15,027 nucleotides of DNA from CAWEHT01 sp963808455 (GTDB lineage: Bacteria; Chloroflexota; Anaerolineae; CG2-30-64-16). A program made the translations under genes and the position numbers. The first letter of the stretch is position 1; every line of letters starts with the position of its first letter. Under the pieces are notes generated by a model. The model was given only the letters and a program-made list of their open reading frames with translations. It had not been told where the DNA came from and ran no database searches. Shown piece after piece: positions 7,099 to 14,346 of this stretch. The stretch spans positions 1 to 15,027 of the forward strand of contig CAWEHT010000190.1 of assembly GCA_963808455.1 (NCBI GenBank). The letters are read 5' to 3'.

Positions 7099-7479
7099 GT
7101 GTCTGAACAAAACAACCTGCCGCGCTTCGTGCAATGCATGTGTCGGGGAGACTGCCCGGGTTTCAGCCAGCTCAATGTCTGGAGCCTGGTGAACTACGTC
7201 CGCAATGAGCTTGACGTGGAATATACCGTCGTGCACCCGCAGTTGTGTGTCAACGACGGCGATCGCTTCTGGCAGGACCTGGCCAAGCCAGGCGTGACCT
7301 ATGTCGTCGGCGGTTGCGATCCCAAGATGCAGCGCAAGATGTATAAAGACGCGCTGGCAGCCGTGGGGGCCGACTTCGACAAACAGGTCATCCCGCTCGA
7401 CCTGCGCAACATGCCGACCGAGGAGGCGATGAAGAAGGTCGCTGCCGTGTTCGAGAAGATGGGTGCGGCGCAGGGGTAG
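7099..7479 (+). CDS. Small protein resembling the N-terminal domain of heterodisulfide reductase subunit A (HdrA)
   Basis: 126 residues. The start is GTG 7099 with AAGGAG at 7087-7092 and spacing 6; ATG 7097 is out of frame. Residues 9-24 (RFVQCMCRGDCPGF; C13, C15, C19) resemble the opening cysteine segment of HdrA. Residues 45-90 (HPQLCVNDGD, then VTYVVGGCDPKMQRKMYKDA) match the HdrA block in which a conserved cysteine is followed by P-R/K-x-H/Q-x-x-x-F/Y. HdrA normally continues into an FAD domain and ferredoxin domains, which are absent; the dicluster ferredoxin is a separate gene just upstream. Inference: a stripped-down electron-transfer or scaffold unit. The HdrA link is by eye, so an unrelated small Fe-S protein remains possible. 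The right-arm copy has N-to-D at residue 52. Confidence 0.65.
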   Translation: MSEQNNLPRFVQCMCRGDCPGFSQLNVWSLVNYVRNELDVEYTVVHPQLCVNDGDRFWQDLAKPGVTYVVGGCDPKMQRKMYKDALAAVGADFDKQVIPLDLRNMPTEEAMKKVAAVFEKMGAAQG

Positions 7480-7535
7480 CGTCTGCGGCCAACTGCCCGT
7501 GGTCGCTACGCCCGCTGATGGCCCACGGCCAGCCG

Positions 7536-7571
7536 GCAGGCACGGACACGCTCGTCTCTGCCCGTGCCTGC
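7536..7571 (+). terminator. Perfect 10-bp stem-loop between the redox cluster and the glycosidase gene
   Basis: GCAGGCACGG (7536-7545) pairs with CCGTGCCTGC (7562-7571) around a 16-base loop. It sits in the 138 bp gap after the HdrA-like gene. There is no downstream T run, so it is not a textbook intrinsic terminator; it could mark the operon end or affect the glycosidase leader. The right arm has the same structure. Confidence 0.4.
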
Positions 7572-7617
7572 TTCCTGGGGTAGGAGACTCGCCACTGTGG
7601 CACAGCGAAGGAGAAGA

Positions 7618-8373
7618 ATGACAGGCGACCAGCTCACCGAGCTTGCGTTACGGAAAGCTCAAGCCATCCTCAGCAGTGAGTGCAGCCCCATCGGCCTGAT
7701 GGCCTCGCCCGAAGGCTATCCCCACATCTGGGCGCGCGATAGCGTGATCACCTCACTTGGTGCTTTGCTGTCACCCGGCCACGAAATCTGTTTGCCGACC
7801 TCTCTCGAGACCTTGGCCAGAATGCAATCCGAGCTCGGGGCGATTCCCAACAACGTGAGCGTGGCTACGGGCCGGCTCGACCACACCAATGCCGGCTCGG
7901 TGGACTCCAACCTGTGGTTCATCCTGGGCCATGCCTTCCAGCTCCGGGCCACGGGGGACGTTCGTTTCTTGCAGGCGCAATGGCCTGCGCTGGAGCTGGC
8001 CTTGCTCTGGCTGCGCTACCAGGACTCCAACGGTTGCGGGCTACTCGAAGTCCACGAGGCGGCCGACTGGGCCGACCTGCTGGCCAATCGGTTCAACGTA
8101 CTCTACGACAATGTCCTGTGGTTCGCCTCGCTGGAAGCCATGGCGGAGCTGGCCCAGGCCCTGGGGCTGGACGGCTCGAAATACGCCGAGCTGGCTGCTG
8201 ACGTGCGGCACAAGATCCGCATCGTGTTATGGGTTGGCGCCGAAAGCGCGGCCGAATGGGGGCCGGGCTGCCCGGGCCACACCGAATGGAAGCATACCCT
8301 CAGCCAGGTGGACCCCGTGCTGGTCAAGCGGCCCTTCTTTTTGCCCTACGTGGCCTTTCGGGATTTTGGCGAC
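7618..8373 (+). pseudogene. Glycosidase-like (glycogen-debranching/GH100-like) gene, left copy cut at the inverted-repeat junction
   Basis: Start ATG 7618 with GAAGGAG at 7607-7613. The first 252 codons are native and equal to the right-arm gene, ending with AFRDFGD. At 8374 the sequence flips into the reverse complement of the same gene's 3' part, so the literal frame continues to 8658 with a meaningless hydrophobic tail. A GTG-started frame from 7564 is open, but it lacks a ribosome site and overlaps the stem-loop. Function and motifs are given under the longer right copy (8374-9438). Confidence 0.85.
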
Positions 8374-8682
8374 CTCAGCGAGCTTCTCGAGCTGGTGTCG
8401 AGCTTCCGCCATGCGGCCCGCCTTGATCAGCGCGGCCACGTAGAAGCCACCCACAAAGGGCCAGATACCACCGTTATGATACTGCTCGGGCAGGTTCAGG
8501 TTGTTGTTGCGGTAGTACTCGCGCCAATCCTTGTTGCCCGGATGGATCACGGGGTGCAGCACCCGCACCGGATAGGGATCGGCGACGCCCACCTGGCGCA
8601 TATAGTCGAGGATGCGTTTCTCTTGGGCAGAGTTCGCAACGCCCAGCAGAATCGCTAACAGGTTGCCGAACACGTCGCAGTA
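8374..8682. other. Single-copy centre of the inverted repeat (asymmetric spacer)
   Basis: These 309 bases are present only once. Read on the minus strand they are codons 253-355 of the glycosidase-like gene in continuous frame with the right arm. Read on the plus strand they are antisense. The left junction (8373/8374) is therefore the artificial or rearranged joint, while the right junction (8682/8683) is ordinary gene sequence. A 7-bp direct repeat TCGAGCT (8387-8393 and 8398-8404) lies close to the joint. Confidence 0.9.
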
Positions 8683-9438
8683 GTCGCCAAAATCCCGAAA
8701 GGCCACGTAGGGCAAAAAGAAGGGCCGCTTGACCAGCACGGGGTCCACCTGGCTGAGGGTATGCTTCCATTCGGTGTGGCCCGGGCAGCCCGGCCCCCAT
8801 TCGGCCGCGCTTTCGGCGCCAACCCATAACACGATGCGGATCTTGTGCCGCACGTCAGCAGCCAGCTCGGCGTATTTCGAGCCGTCCAGCCCCAGGGCCT
8901 GGGCCAGCTCCGCCATGGCTTCCAGCGAGGCGAACCACAGGACATTGTCGTAGAGTACGTTGAACCGATTGGCCAGCAGGTCGGCCCAGTCGGCCGCCTC
9001 GTGGACTTCGAGTAGCCCGCAACCGTTGGAGTCCTGGTAGCGCAGCCAGAGCAAGGCCAGCTCCAGCGCAGGCCATTGCGCCTGCAAGAAACGAACGTCC
9101 CCCGTGGCCCGGAGCTGGAAGGCATGGCCCAGGATGAACCACAGGTTGGAGTCCACCGAGCCGGCATTGGTGTGGTCGAGCCGGCCCGTAGCCACGCTCA
9201 CGTTGTTGGGAATCGCCCCGAGCTCGGATTGCATTCTGGCCAAGGTCTCGAGAGAGGTCGGCAAACAGATTTCGTGGCCGGGTGACAGCAAAGCACCAAG
9301 TGAGGTGATCACGCTATCGCGCGCCCAGATGTGGGGATAGCCTTCGGGCGAGGCCATCAGGCCGATGGGGCTGCACTCACTGCTGAGGATGGCTTGAGCT
9401 TTCCGTAACGCAAGCTCGGTGAGCTGGTCGCCTGTCAT
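8374..9438 (-). CDS. Glycosidase-like protein (glycogen-debranching/GH100-like (alpha/alpha)6 barrel), 3' end missing
   Basis: Start ATG at 9438 with GAAGGAG upstream; 355 native codons. Motifs: GYPHIWARDSVITSLGALL (residues 33-51), NAGSVDSNLWFILGHA (91-106), ADWADLLANRFNVLYDNVLW (149-168), and EQYHNGGIWPFVGGFYVAAL (318-337). Aromatic-rich IWARD and HNGGIWP motifs on a helical-repeat scaffold are typical of amylo-alpha-1,6-glucosidase-like and neutral-invertase-like enzymes; an acidic residue in ADWAD is a plausible catalytic acid. No signal peptide, so cytoplasmic glycogen, trehalose or sucrose metabolism is likely; the substrate cannot be chosen. After codon 355 (LEKLAE) the sequence enters the inverted copy of the gene, and the literal frame to 8227 is chimeric. 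The native C-terminus is not in the window. It has no obvious link to the redox genes. Confidence 0.82.
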
Positions 9439-9484
9439 TCTTCTCCTTCGCTGTGCCACAGTGGCGAGTCTCCTACCCCAGGAA

Positions 9485-9520
9485 GCAGGCACGGGCAGAG
9501 ACGAGCGTGTCCGTGCCTGC
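9485..9520 (-). terminator. Right-arm copy of the 10-bp stem-loop
   Basis: GCAGGCACGG (9485-9494) and CCGTGCCTGC (9511-9520) flank a 16-base loop between the glycosidase-like gene and the HdrA-like gene. Same structure as 7536-7571. A substitution lies just outside the stem (9531), so the stem itself is unchanged between arms. Confidence 0.4.
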
Positions 9521-9576
9521 CGGCTGGCCGCGGGCCATCAGCGGGCGTAGCGACCACGGGCAGTTGGCCGCAGACG

Positions 9577-9957
9577 CTACCCCTGCGCCGCACCCATCTT
9601 CTCGAACACGGCAGCGACCTTCTTCATCGCCTCCTCGGTCGGCATGTTGCGCAGGTCGAGCGGGATGACCTGTTTGTCGAAGTCGGCCCCCACGGCTGCC
9701 AGCGCGTCTTTATACATCTTGCGCTGCATCTTGGGATCGCAACCGCCGACGACATAGGTCACGCCTGGCTTGGCCAGGTCCTGCCAGAAGCGATCGCCGT
9801 CGTCAACACACAACTGCGGGTGCACGACGGTATATTCCACGTCAAGCTCATTGCGGACGTAGTTCACCAGGCTCCAGACATTGAGCTGGCTGAAACCCGG
9901 GCAGTCTCCCCGACACATGCATTGCACGAAGCGCGGCAGGTTGTTTTGTTCAGACAC
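9577..9957 (-). CDS. HdrA N-terminal-domain-like small protein, right copy
   Basis: Intact second copy of the 126-residue protein at 7099-7479, starting at GTG 9957 with AAGGAG upstream. All five cysteines (C13, C15, C19, C50, C73) and the GGCDPKMQRKMY segment are kept. Two adjacent-codon substitutions (GTC AAC to GTT GAC) change asparagine 52 to aspartate; the first is silent. Family assignment and doubts are as for the left copy. Confidence 0.65.
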   Translation of the reverse strand: MSEQNNLPRFVQCMCRGDCPGFSQLNVWSLVNYVRNELDVEYTVVHPQLCVDDGDRFWQDLAKPGVTYVVGGCDPKMQRKMYKDALAAVGADFDKQVIPLDLRNMPTEEAMKKVAAVFEKMGAAQG

Positions 9958-9979
9958 ATGAAGCTCCTTGGACGGCCGG

Positions 9980-10282
9980 TTATTCGGCGGGTGGATACTG
10001 CTTGCGCAGCTCCTTGAAGACCAGCTTAGTGGCCTTGCGGTCGGGGAATGTGATCGCGCCCACCGGGCACTGGAAGCGGCAGCTCTCGCAGTACACTTCG
10101 CAGTGATACGGGTTGGCGACGATGACCCGGCCCGGGTTCTCGCTGTAGGCGTATGTGCCGTGCTTGCAGGCCCTCACGCATAGCCCACAGGCGGTGCACT
10201 GCTCTTCGTCGATCGTTGGGTACCAGGGGATGAGCTGGCACGGGATCCCCAGGAAATCCTTATACATCTCTGCTTCTGGCAT
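9980..10282 (-). CDS. Dicluster 2[4Fe-4S] ferredoxin, right copy
   Basis: Intact second copy of the 100-residue ferredoxin at 6774-7076, starting at ATG 10282 after AAGGAG. All eight cluster cysteines are present. One difference: CGC to TGC changes arginine 15 to cysteine in the N-terminal extension (LGIPCQLIPW). The extra cysteine lies outside both cluster motifs and is more likely a base error or minor variant than a functional ligand. Confidence 0.87.
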   Translation of the reverse strand: MPEAEMYKDFLGIPCQLIPWYPTIDEEQCTACGLCVRACKHGTYAYSENPGRVIVANPYHCEVYCESCRFQCPVGAITFPDRKATKLVFKELRKQYPPAE

Positions 10283-10295
10283 CTCAGGCGTCTCC

Positions 10296-10487
10296 TTATC
10301 TGGCTGATCGAGCGTTCTGTCGAAAAGTCGGACGTGCTGCCCGACCGCCCTCCGGGGGCGAACGCCTGGAGCCAGGCCCGTGCCCACACTGGTACTGGCA
10401 GCCCCCGGCCCTATTTCTGGCCCTGTGCCGGCGCATGTCTTGCCTCTCCCTCGTCTCTCGGGAAGCGGGCGCCGTGTTCCATTGCAT
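10296..10487 (-). CDS. Doubtful 63-aa small ORF, right copy
   Basis: Same basic, glycine-rich frame as 6569-6760, with the ATAGGAG ribosome-like site before ATG 10487 and the GGCQYQCGHG segment. It is open and unchanged between arms. With so few differences in this inner part of the repeat, that does not show selection. No family is recognised. Confidence 0.22.
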   Translation of the reverse strand: MQWNTAPASRETRERQDMRRHRARNRAGGCQYQCGHGPGSRRSPPEGGRAARPTFRQNARSAR

Positions 10488-10501
10488 TCTCCTATCACCC
10501 T

Positions 10502-10873
10502 TTAACCGGCGGCAGCGGCAGCGGGAGTGGCCATGAACTGCTCGATGGCATCCATGGCGTGGGCGGCGTACATGGCCGCCGGCCCGCCACCCATCAGGAC
10601 GGCCACGCCGATGGTCTCCAGCAGCTCGGGCCGGGTGGCGCCGGCGGCGACCGCGTCGTGGACATGGTAGGCGATACAGCCGTCGCAACGCACGGCGATG
10701 CTCACGGCCAGCGCCATCAGCTCCTTGGTCTTGTGACTCAAGGAGCCTTCTTCGCCTGCCTTCTTATGCAGACGGGAGAAGCCACTCATCGGGCCGGGCA
10801 ACTCCTGGCCCAACTGCTCCAGGCGTACCGCCAGATGTTGATGATACTCGACGTAATTCGTCAGGGTTGGCAT
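10502..10873 (-). CDS. AhpD-like / carboxymuconolactone decarboxylase family protein, right copy
   Basis: Intact second copy of the 123-residue AhpD-like protein, starting at ATG 10873. The RCDGCIAYHVHD core with C63 and C66 is unchanged. One A-to-G transition (ACG to GCG) replaces threonine 74 with alanine just after the conserved histidines. Role and context are as for 6183-6554. Confidence 0.87.
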   Translation of the reverse strand: MPTLTNYVEYHQHLAVRLEQLGQELPGPMSGFSRLHKKAGEEGSLSHKTKELMALAVSIAVRCDGCIAYHVHDAVAAGATRPELLETIGVAVLMGGGPAAMYAAHAMDAIEQFMATPAAAAAG

Positions 10874-10892
10874 GTAGGTATCCTCTTTTTCT

Positions 10893-11111
10893 CTATGATC
10901 GCATCTCGATGGCCTGGCCGCAGCACTCAGTCGCGCACTGGCCGCAGCCGTCGCATTTGTCGTAGTCGAAGGCGATCCTGCCCCCAAGGGGCGCCTGTTC
11001 GTCTACGATGTAGTAAATTGCCCCTTTGTCGCAGGCGCCAATCGCCTTGCACAAATCCTTCTGCGCGGGGCAGCGGCGGGTCAACAAGAACGGTTTCGTG
11101 AGCATCCCCAT
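10893..11111 (-). CDS. Small ferredoxin-like [4Fe-4S] protein, intact copy
   Basis: 72 residues from ATG 11111, five bases after the stop of Fe-S protein B. The C-terminal half has YDKCDGCGQCATECCGQAIEM, a C-x2-C-x2-C-x3-C motif (C53, C56, C59, C63) with an extra C64, consistent with one [4Fe-4S] cluster. The N-terminal half has three further cysteines (C14, C21, C27; RRCPAQKDLCKAIGACDKGA) spaced unlike a standard ferredoxin but possibly a second, degenerate site. Likely a cytoplasmic electron carrier working with the neighbouring Fe-S proteins. The left copy (5946-6163) lacks one C and is out of frame, so this copy should be taken as the correct sequence. The tight spacing to Fe-S protein B suggests translational coupling. 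Confidence 0.82.
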   Translation of the reverse strand: MGMLTKPFLLTRRCPAQKDLCKAIGACDKGAIYYIVDEQAPLGGRIAFDYDKCDGCGQCATECCGQAIEMRS

Positions 11112-11116
11112 GGTCT

Positions 11117-11674
11117 TCAGACCCCCTCGGCCGAGTGCCGGCCGATCGCGGGCATCGGCACGACCAGCGCCGCCAACTGCGCCAGCTGGCCAGAGTAGCG
11201 CGGCTCTTGCAGCGGCAGGCAGGCCTCCAGGCTCATCTGCGCCGCCACCAGCTTCAGCGCGAAGCTCCAGCACGTCGGCTGCCCGCACTGTTTGCAGTTC
11301 GTGGCCGGGAGCAGCTTATACACGGCCATGGCAGTGGGCCGTTGGTGGGTCTCCCCATCCGGCACGATCTCGCCTCGCTGCTCCCAGGTGCGGTTCACCA
11401 GGTCGATCAGCCCTTCGATTTCCTTGACCGCAGCCTGGCGGTCTGCGACGTTGCTGGTGGCGATCTGGTAAGCATGAAAGGCGATATTGTGGCCGCCCTT
11501 CTTCCAGGTCAGCGCGTGGGCTGCCGGGCTGTACACGGCCTCGCGCAGCGTGGCGTTGAGATAAGGCAGGGCCTCCGAGATGTCGGCTACCAGGCGAGCG
11601 ACGGCCGAGAAGCGCTCCGCGCCCGGCTCGCATGGCGGCGTGAAAACGTCCAGGTCGTAGTGTTCGATAAGCAT
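11117..11674 (-). CDS. Fe-S protein B (FeS/PF04060-like domain), right copy
   Basis: Intact second copy of the 185-residue protein at 5383-5940, starting at ATG 11674 with GAGGAG upstream. Cysteines C127, C130, C135 and C152 are unchanged. Differences seen are a silent CTC/CTG change in the N-terminal half and threonine to alanine near the C-terminus (VVPMPAIGRH). Same paralogy with Fe-S protein A and same doubts on function. Confidence 0.82.
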   Translation of the reverse strand: MLIEHYDLDVFTPPCEPGAERFSAVARLVADISEALPYLNATLREAVYSPAAHALTWKKGGHNIAFHAYQIATSNVADRQAAVKEIEGLIDLVNRTWEQRGEIVPDGETHQRPTAMAVYKLLPATNCKQCGQPTCWSFALKLVAAQMSLEACLPLQEPRYSGQLAQLAALVVPMPAIGRHSAEGV

Positions 11675-11756
11675 GTTGGCATCTCCTCTACCCACGGACG
11701 GTCGGGGGCCAAGTCCACAACCCTGCCGGAGGCGGGTCAACCCCGGTCGGCCGATT

Positions 11757-12017
11757 CTACGTGTGACTGCCGGGATCCCTTCTCCTTGCCTTCTTCTCGC
11801 AGTCCACGCACAGATCGGTGTTGCGGTTTGTCCAGTAGTTCAGCCCACAGACCGGACAGACGACCTTGCGCAGCCCGTTCAGCTCGGAGGCCGGCCGGGG
11901 CCGCAGCTCCGGGGGCAGTGCGGCGAACGGATCCTGCATGCAGGAGCACTGCGGCGGCTTGCCCCCTTCTGTCTCCGGGGCATCCCCGGTTACCGGCTCC
12001 GCGTTCTGGTCAATCAT
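11757..12017 (-). CDS. 86-aa zinc-ribbon protein, intact copy
   Basis: Start ATG 12017 with AGGAGG, 20 bp after the radical SAM stop, so probably co-translated with it. An acidic, proline-rich N-terminus (residues 1-22) is followed by CSC (C24, C26), then a linker and KVVCPVCGLNYW...LCVDCEKK with C54, C57, C70 and C73. That CPxCG-x12-CxxC layout is a typical zinc ribbon or rubredoxin-like knuckle, and a basic tail follows. No enzyme family is recognised. As a partner of the radical SAM maturase it could be a binding or delivery accessory, which is inference. The left copy (5039-5300) carries a one-base insertion after the fourth codon. Near the end, glycine in the left arm is aspartate here. 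Confidence 0.72.
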   Translation of the reverse strand: MIDQNAEPVTGDAPETEGGKPPQCSCMQDPFAALPPELRPRPASELNGLRKVVCPVCGLNYWTNRNTDLCVDCEKKARRRDPGSHT

Positions 12018-12037
12018 GTGATCCTCCTGTGTATCCA

Positions 12038-13264
12038 TCACGGGCAGCGTACGATGTCCTGCGCCCAAAGACAGCCCCCGCACACGGGAAAGGCATTGCC
12101 GAAGCAGTCCTCCTCATTGCTGTCGGCCCGCTCGCAGCCACCGCAAAAGGTACACGGCGCAAAATCAAAGACATGAACCCGGCGGCGGAAACTGCTGTAC
12201 GCCGGCGAGCGCCAGATGCTGCCCAGATCGTCCTCGGCGATATTGCCGAACGCCGCGTGTTTGATCTCGCGCCAGCGCTCCACGCCGTATTCCGGATGCG
12301 TGTGCAGCAAGGGCGGGCAGGGGCTGACGGCACCGTCCCAGCGCACGGCGGTGGCCCCAGCCTGAACGAACGGGCAGAAGTTGCTGCGTTGCGCGGCTCG
12401 GATCCGGTAAGGCTCAGGTCCAGCGCCAGGCGCATCAGGCTTACGATAGGCTCCGCTGTCAGCCTGGTGATATCGAGGCGCGGCAGATGCATACGCGGCG
12501 ACGCTGCTCAAGAGTGCGTTGGGGCCCAGGTTGAGCGTGCGCCGATAGAGGATCTCGCTCAGCATGTCGGGCGTATGCGGCAGCAGGTTGGTGACCAGCA
12601 CATCGGCTGCCCAAACGCGACTCGCCAGCCCGCGCAGGTCCGGGAGCTCGCCCACATTCGACTTCATCGCGACAAAAACCAGCCCCAGTTCAGGCAGGTT
12701 ATTGTCCCTCTGCACGTGCGCCGTGAAGAGATCTTGCAGGTTCTGTCTGACGAGGTCGAGTTCACCACCCCGGCGGATCTCGGCATAGCGTTGGGCAGTC
12801 ACCCCATCGACAGAGACCCATACCCGTTCCACAGCCAGGTCCATCAGCGTGCCCGCCATGGCCTTGTCAAGCAACAGGCCGTTGGTGGTGATTTCGACGG
12901 CCAGGCCCGCTCCTGCCCTTGGCCTCCTCGATCATGGAAGGAATATCGGGATGCTCACAGCGGCTCGCCGTAGCAGGCGAACATCAGGGTGATGGGGCGA
13001 AGGGAAGCCTGACAGCTGCACCACGAGTCGTCGGAAGAGATCCAGCGGCATGCGGCCGAGCGGTTCGTTCCAGGCATTGCGAACACACATCTCGCAGGCC
13101 AGGTTGCAGTGCGAGGTGACCTCGACGTAGACCTTGGCCAGGTGATCGGGCGCCCGCCGCAACAACAGGCCTTGCGAGTGGGCCACAGCTTCGATCTCGG
13201 AGCCGGTGGACAGCCCGTATCGGCGAGCCAGCTCCACGGGGAGCTTGACCGAACAGTATGGCAT
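12038..13264 (-). pseudogene. Radical SAM tungsten-maturase-like protein, right copy with several frameshifts but intact C-terminus
   Basis: Second copy of 3799-5018, from ATG 13264. The first 88 codons including CxxxCxxC read normally. Indels relative to the left arm then occur near 13003, 12955, 12913, 12505 and 12400, breaking the frame. The last part (12392-12038) is in frame and supplies the true C-terminus missing on the left: GNIAEDDLGSIWRSPAYSSF, then FAPCTFCGGC, EEDCFGNAF, PVCGGCLWAQDIVRCP. These cysteines, with FCPF and SPCPP upstream, are arranged like a SPASM-type auxiliary [4Fe-4S] domain. A cluster of in-frame substitutions near 12256-12269 replaces GFE..T of the left copy with EIK..A. 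Combining left residues 1-350 with this C-terminus gives the 406-residue protein. Confidence 0.75.
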
Positions 13265-13320
13265 CTTCCCTCATCTTCTGCCGACGGCAGGGGCCTCGCT
13301 GGTCAGCGTCAACTCTTCGA

Positions 13321-13635
13321 TCAACACTGGCTCACCTCGACGTCCGTGTCTGGACTTGGGACCCAGACCAGGCCCGCCGCCTTCATCACCGCTTCCACAT
13401 CCCGCCCACCGAGGCGGTAGCACACGCGTTGGCGGCACGGCTGCCCAACGACCAACCCATATCGTGCAACACACGGAGCTGTTGCGAGACATAGGGTTGC
13501 GAGCGATCGGATAGCCGGGCCAGCGTGGCCACATCACAAACCTGGCGGCTCGCCAGTGCGAGCAGCAGGTCGACGACCGGGGCAAGCCAGGACAGCAAAA
13601 GTGCGAGCCGCTTTTTTCACGCTAACTTCCGCCAT
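13321..13635 (-). pseudogene. ArsR-family regulator, right copy, frameshifted
   Basis: Second copy of 3425-3742, start ATG 13635. Two bases are missing near 13573 (GTCGTCGACC against GTCGTCTTGACC) and one near 13461, with substitutions alongside. The helix-turn-helix stretch reads LARLSDRSQPYVSQQL, with cysteine 43 replaced by serine. The frame is broken before and after the recognition helix, so no full protein results. The promoter-side gap upstream is unchanged from the left arm. Confidence 0.75.
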
Positions 13636-13743
13636 GGTTCACCTCTTGCTTACCTCAAATCCTACCCGCACGTAGGGTCGAACGCAGAGCACCCAGGTTG
13701 GCGGTACCGCAACCTCTTCGGCGGTTGTAGCTACCGCGCGCAG

Positions 13744-14308
13744 TCAATCCAGGCCATGCAGGTTTGGCGTATTTGGGCTGGCCCCCACTCCGGACAGCAA
13801 ATCGACCACGGCCTGTCGCTGCGTGGCTGCCCGGGGCTCGGCCAGGCCGGCACACTCCTCGGGCCGGTGCCGCGCCTCCAGCAGCCCGAAGGCAAATGCC
13901 ATGCAGGTCGCCTCGCCACAGGCGCCACAATTGGAGCGCGGGCAGGAGTTCGTAGACGTCCAGGGGGCGGGGTACCCGCAGGCCCTCCAGCTTGGGCTGG
14001 ATTTCGTCTCGCCGATCCCATACCCGGTTGAGCAGATCGCGGGTGGCTGCCAGCATGGCCAGTCCGTCCTCGACATCGTTCACCTGGGTGATCATCACCT
14101 GATGAGGATAGATCGTGATCAGGCCCGGCTGCCGCCGCAAAGTCATCGCTCCCGCCATCGGGTTGTAACTGATGGCGTTGGGCAAGATCGCGTTGAGCAG
14201 CGGCAAGACGCCATCCAGCGGCTCATCGGATTCACCGATGACGATCAGCTTGCCGGGCTCGGCCAGGCACGGCAAGGCCCGCAGCAGCCTGAGCCCGCTA
14301 ACCAGCAC
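13744..14308 (-). pseudogene. Fe-S protein A, right copy, frameshifted before its cysteine motif
   Basis: Second copy of 2753-3316, from GTG 14308. The N-terminal 120 residues read normally apart from threonine to alanine (MAGAMTL). Near 13940 the right arm has CTGCCCGCGCTCC where the left has CTGCCGTGCTCC, one base longer. This shifts the frame just before SNCGACGEATC and removes C124. The cysteine motif is present in the next frame and the stop is at 13744. Confidence 0.75.
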
Positions 14309-14346
14309 GGAACCTCCCAAGGCAGTCTGAGCGGTTCATCTCGATT

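Larger units (their letters stand above)
2034..8373 (+). repeat. Left arm of a 6.3 kb inverted repeat
   Basis: This segment is the reverse complement of 8683-15027. Paired coordinates sum to 17056 near the centre and drift to 17061 at the outer end because of indels. Matching is exact up to base 8373 (GGATTTTGGCGAC) and then stops abruptly. The outer limit is set by the end of the window, so the repeat may be longer. It covers the end of the HyuA-like gene through the first 252 codons of the glycosidase-like gene. Confidence 0.97.

Noticed and set aside
8227..8373. C-terminal tail of the literal minus-strand glycosidase frame
   Set aside because: It is antisense of the left-arm copy beyond the joint; native sequence ends at codon 355.
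8374..8658. C-terminal 94 residues of the literal plus-strand glycosidase frame
   Set aside because: This is antisense of the native gene entered at the fold-back joint, not a real domain.
8374..8682. Hairpin telomere or plasmid inverted-repeat replication terminus
   Set aside because: A covalently closed hairpin end would give a symmetric or nearly zero-length centre. Here 309 bases belong to one arm only and are ordinary coding sequence.
11135..12973. 612-codon open frame on the plus strand
   Set aside because: It lies antisense to Fe-S protein B, the zinc ribbon and the radical SAM gene. Its translation is arginine/alanine-rich shadow sequence without motifs, and the same antisense frames are broken in the left arm.
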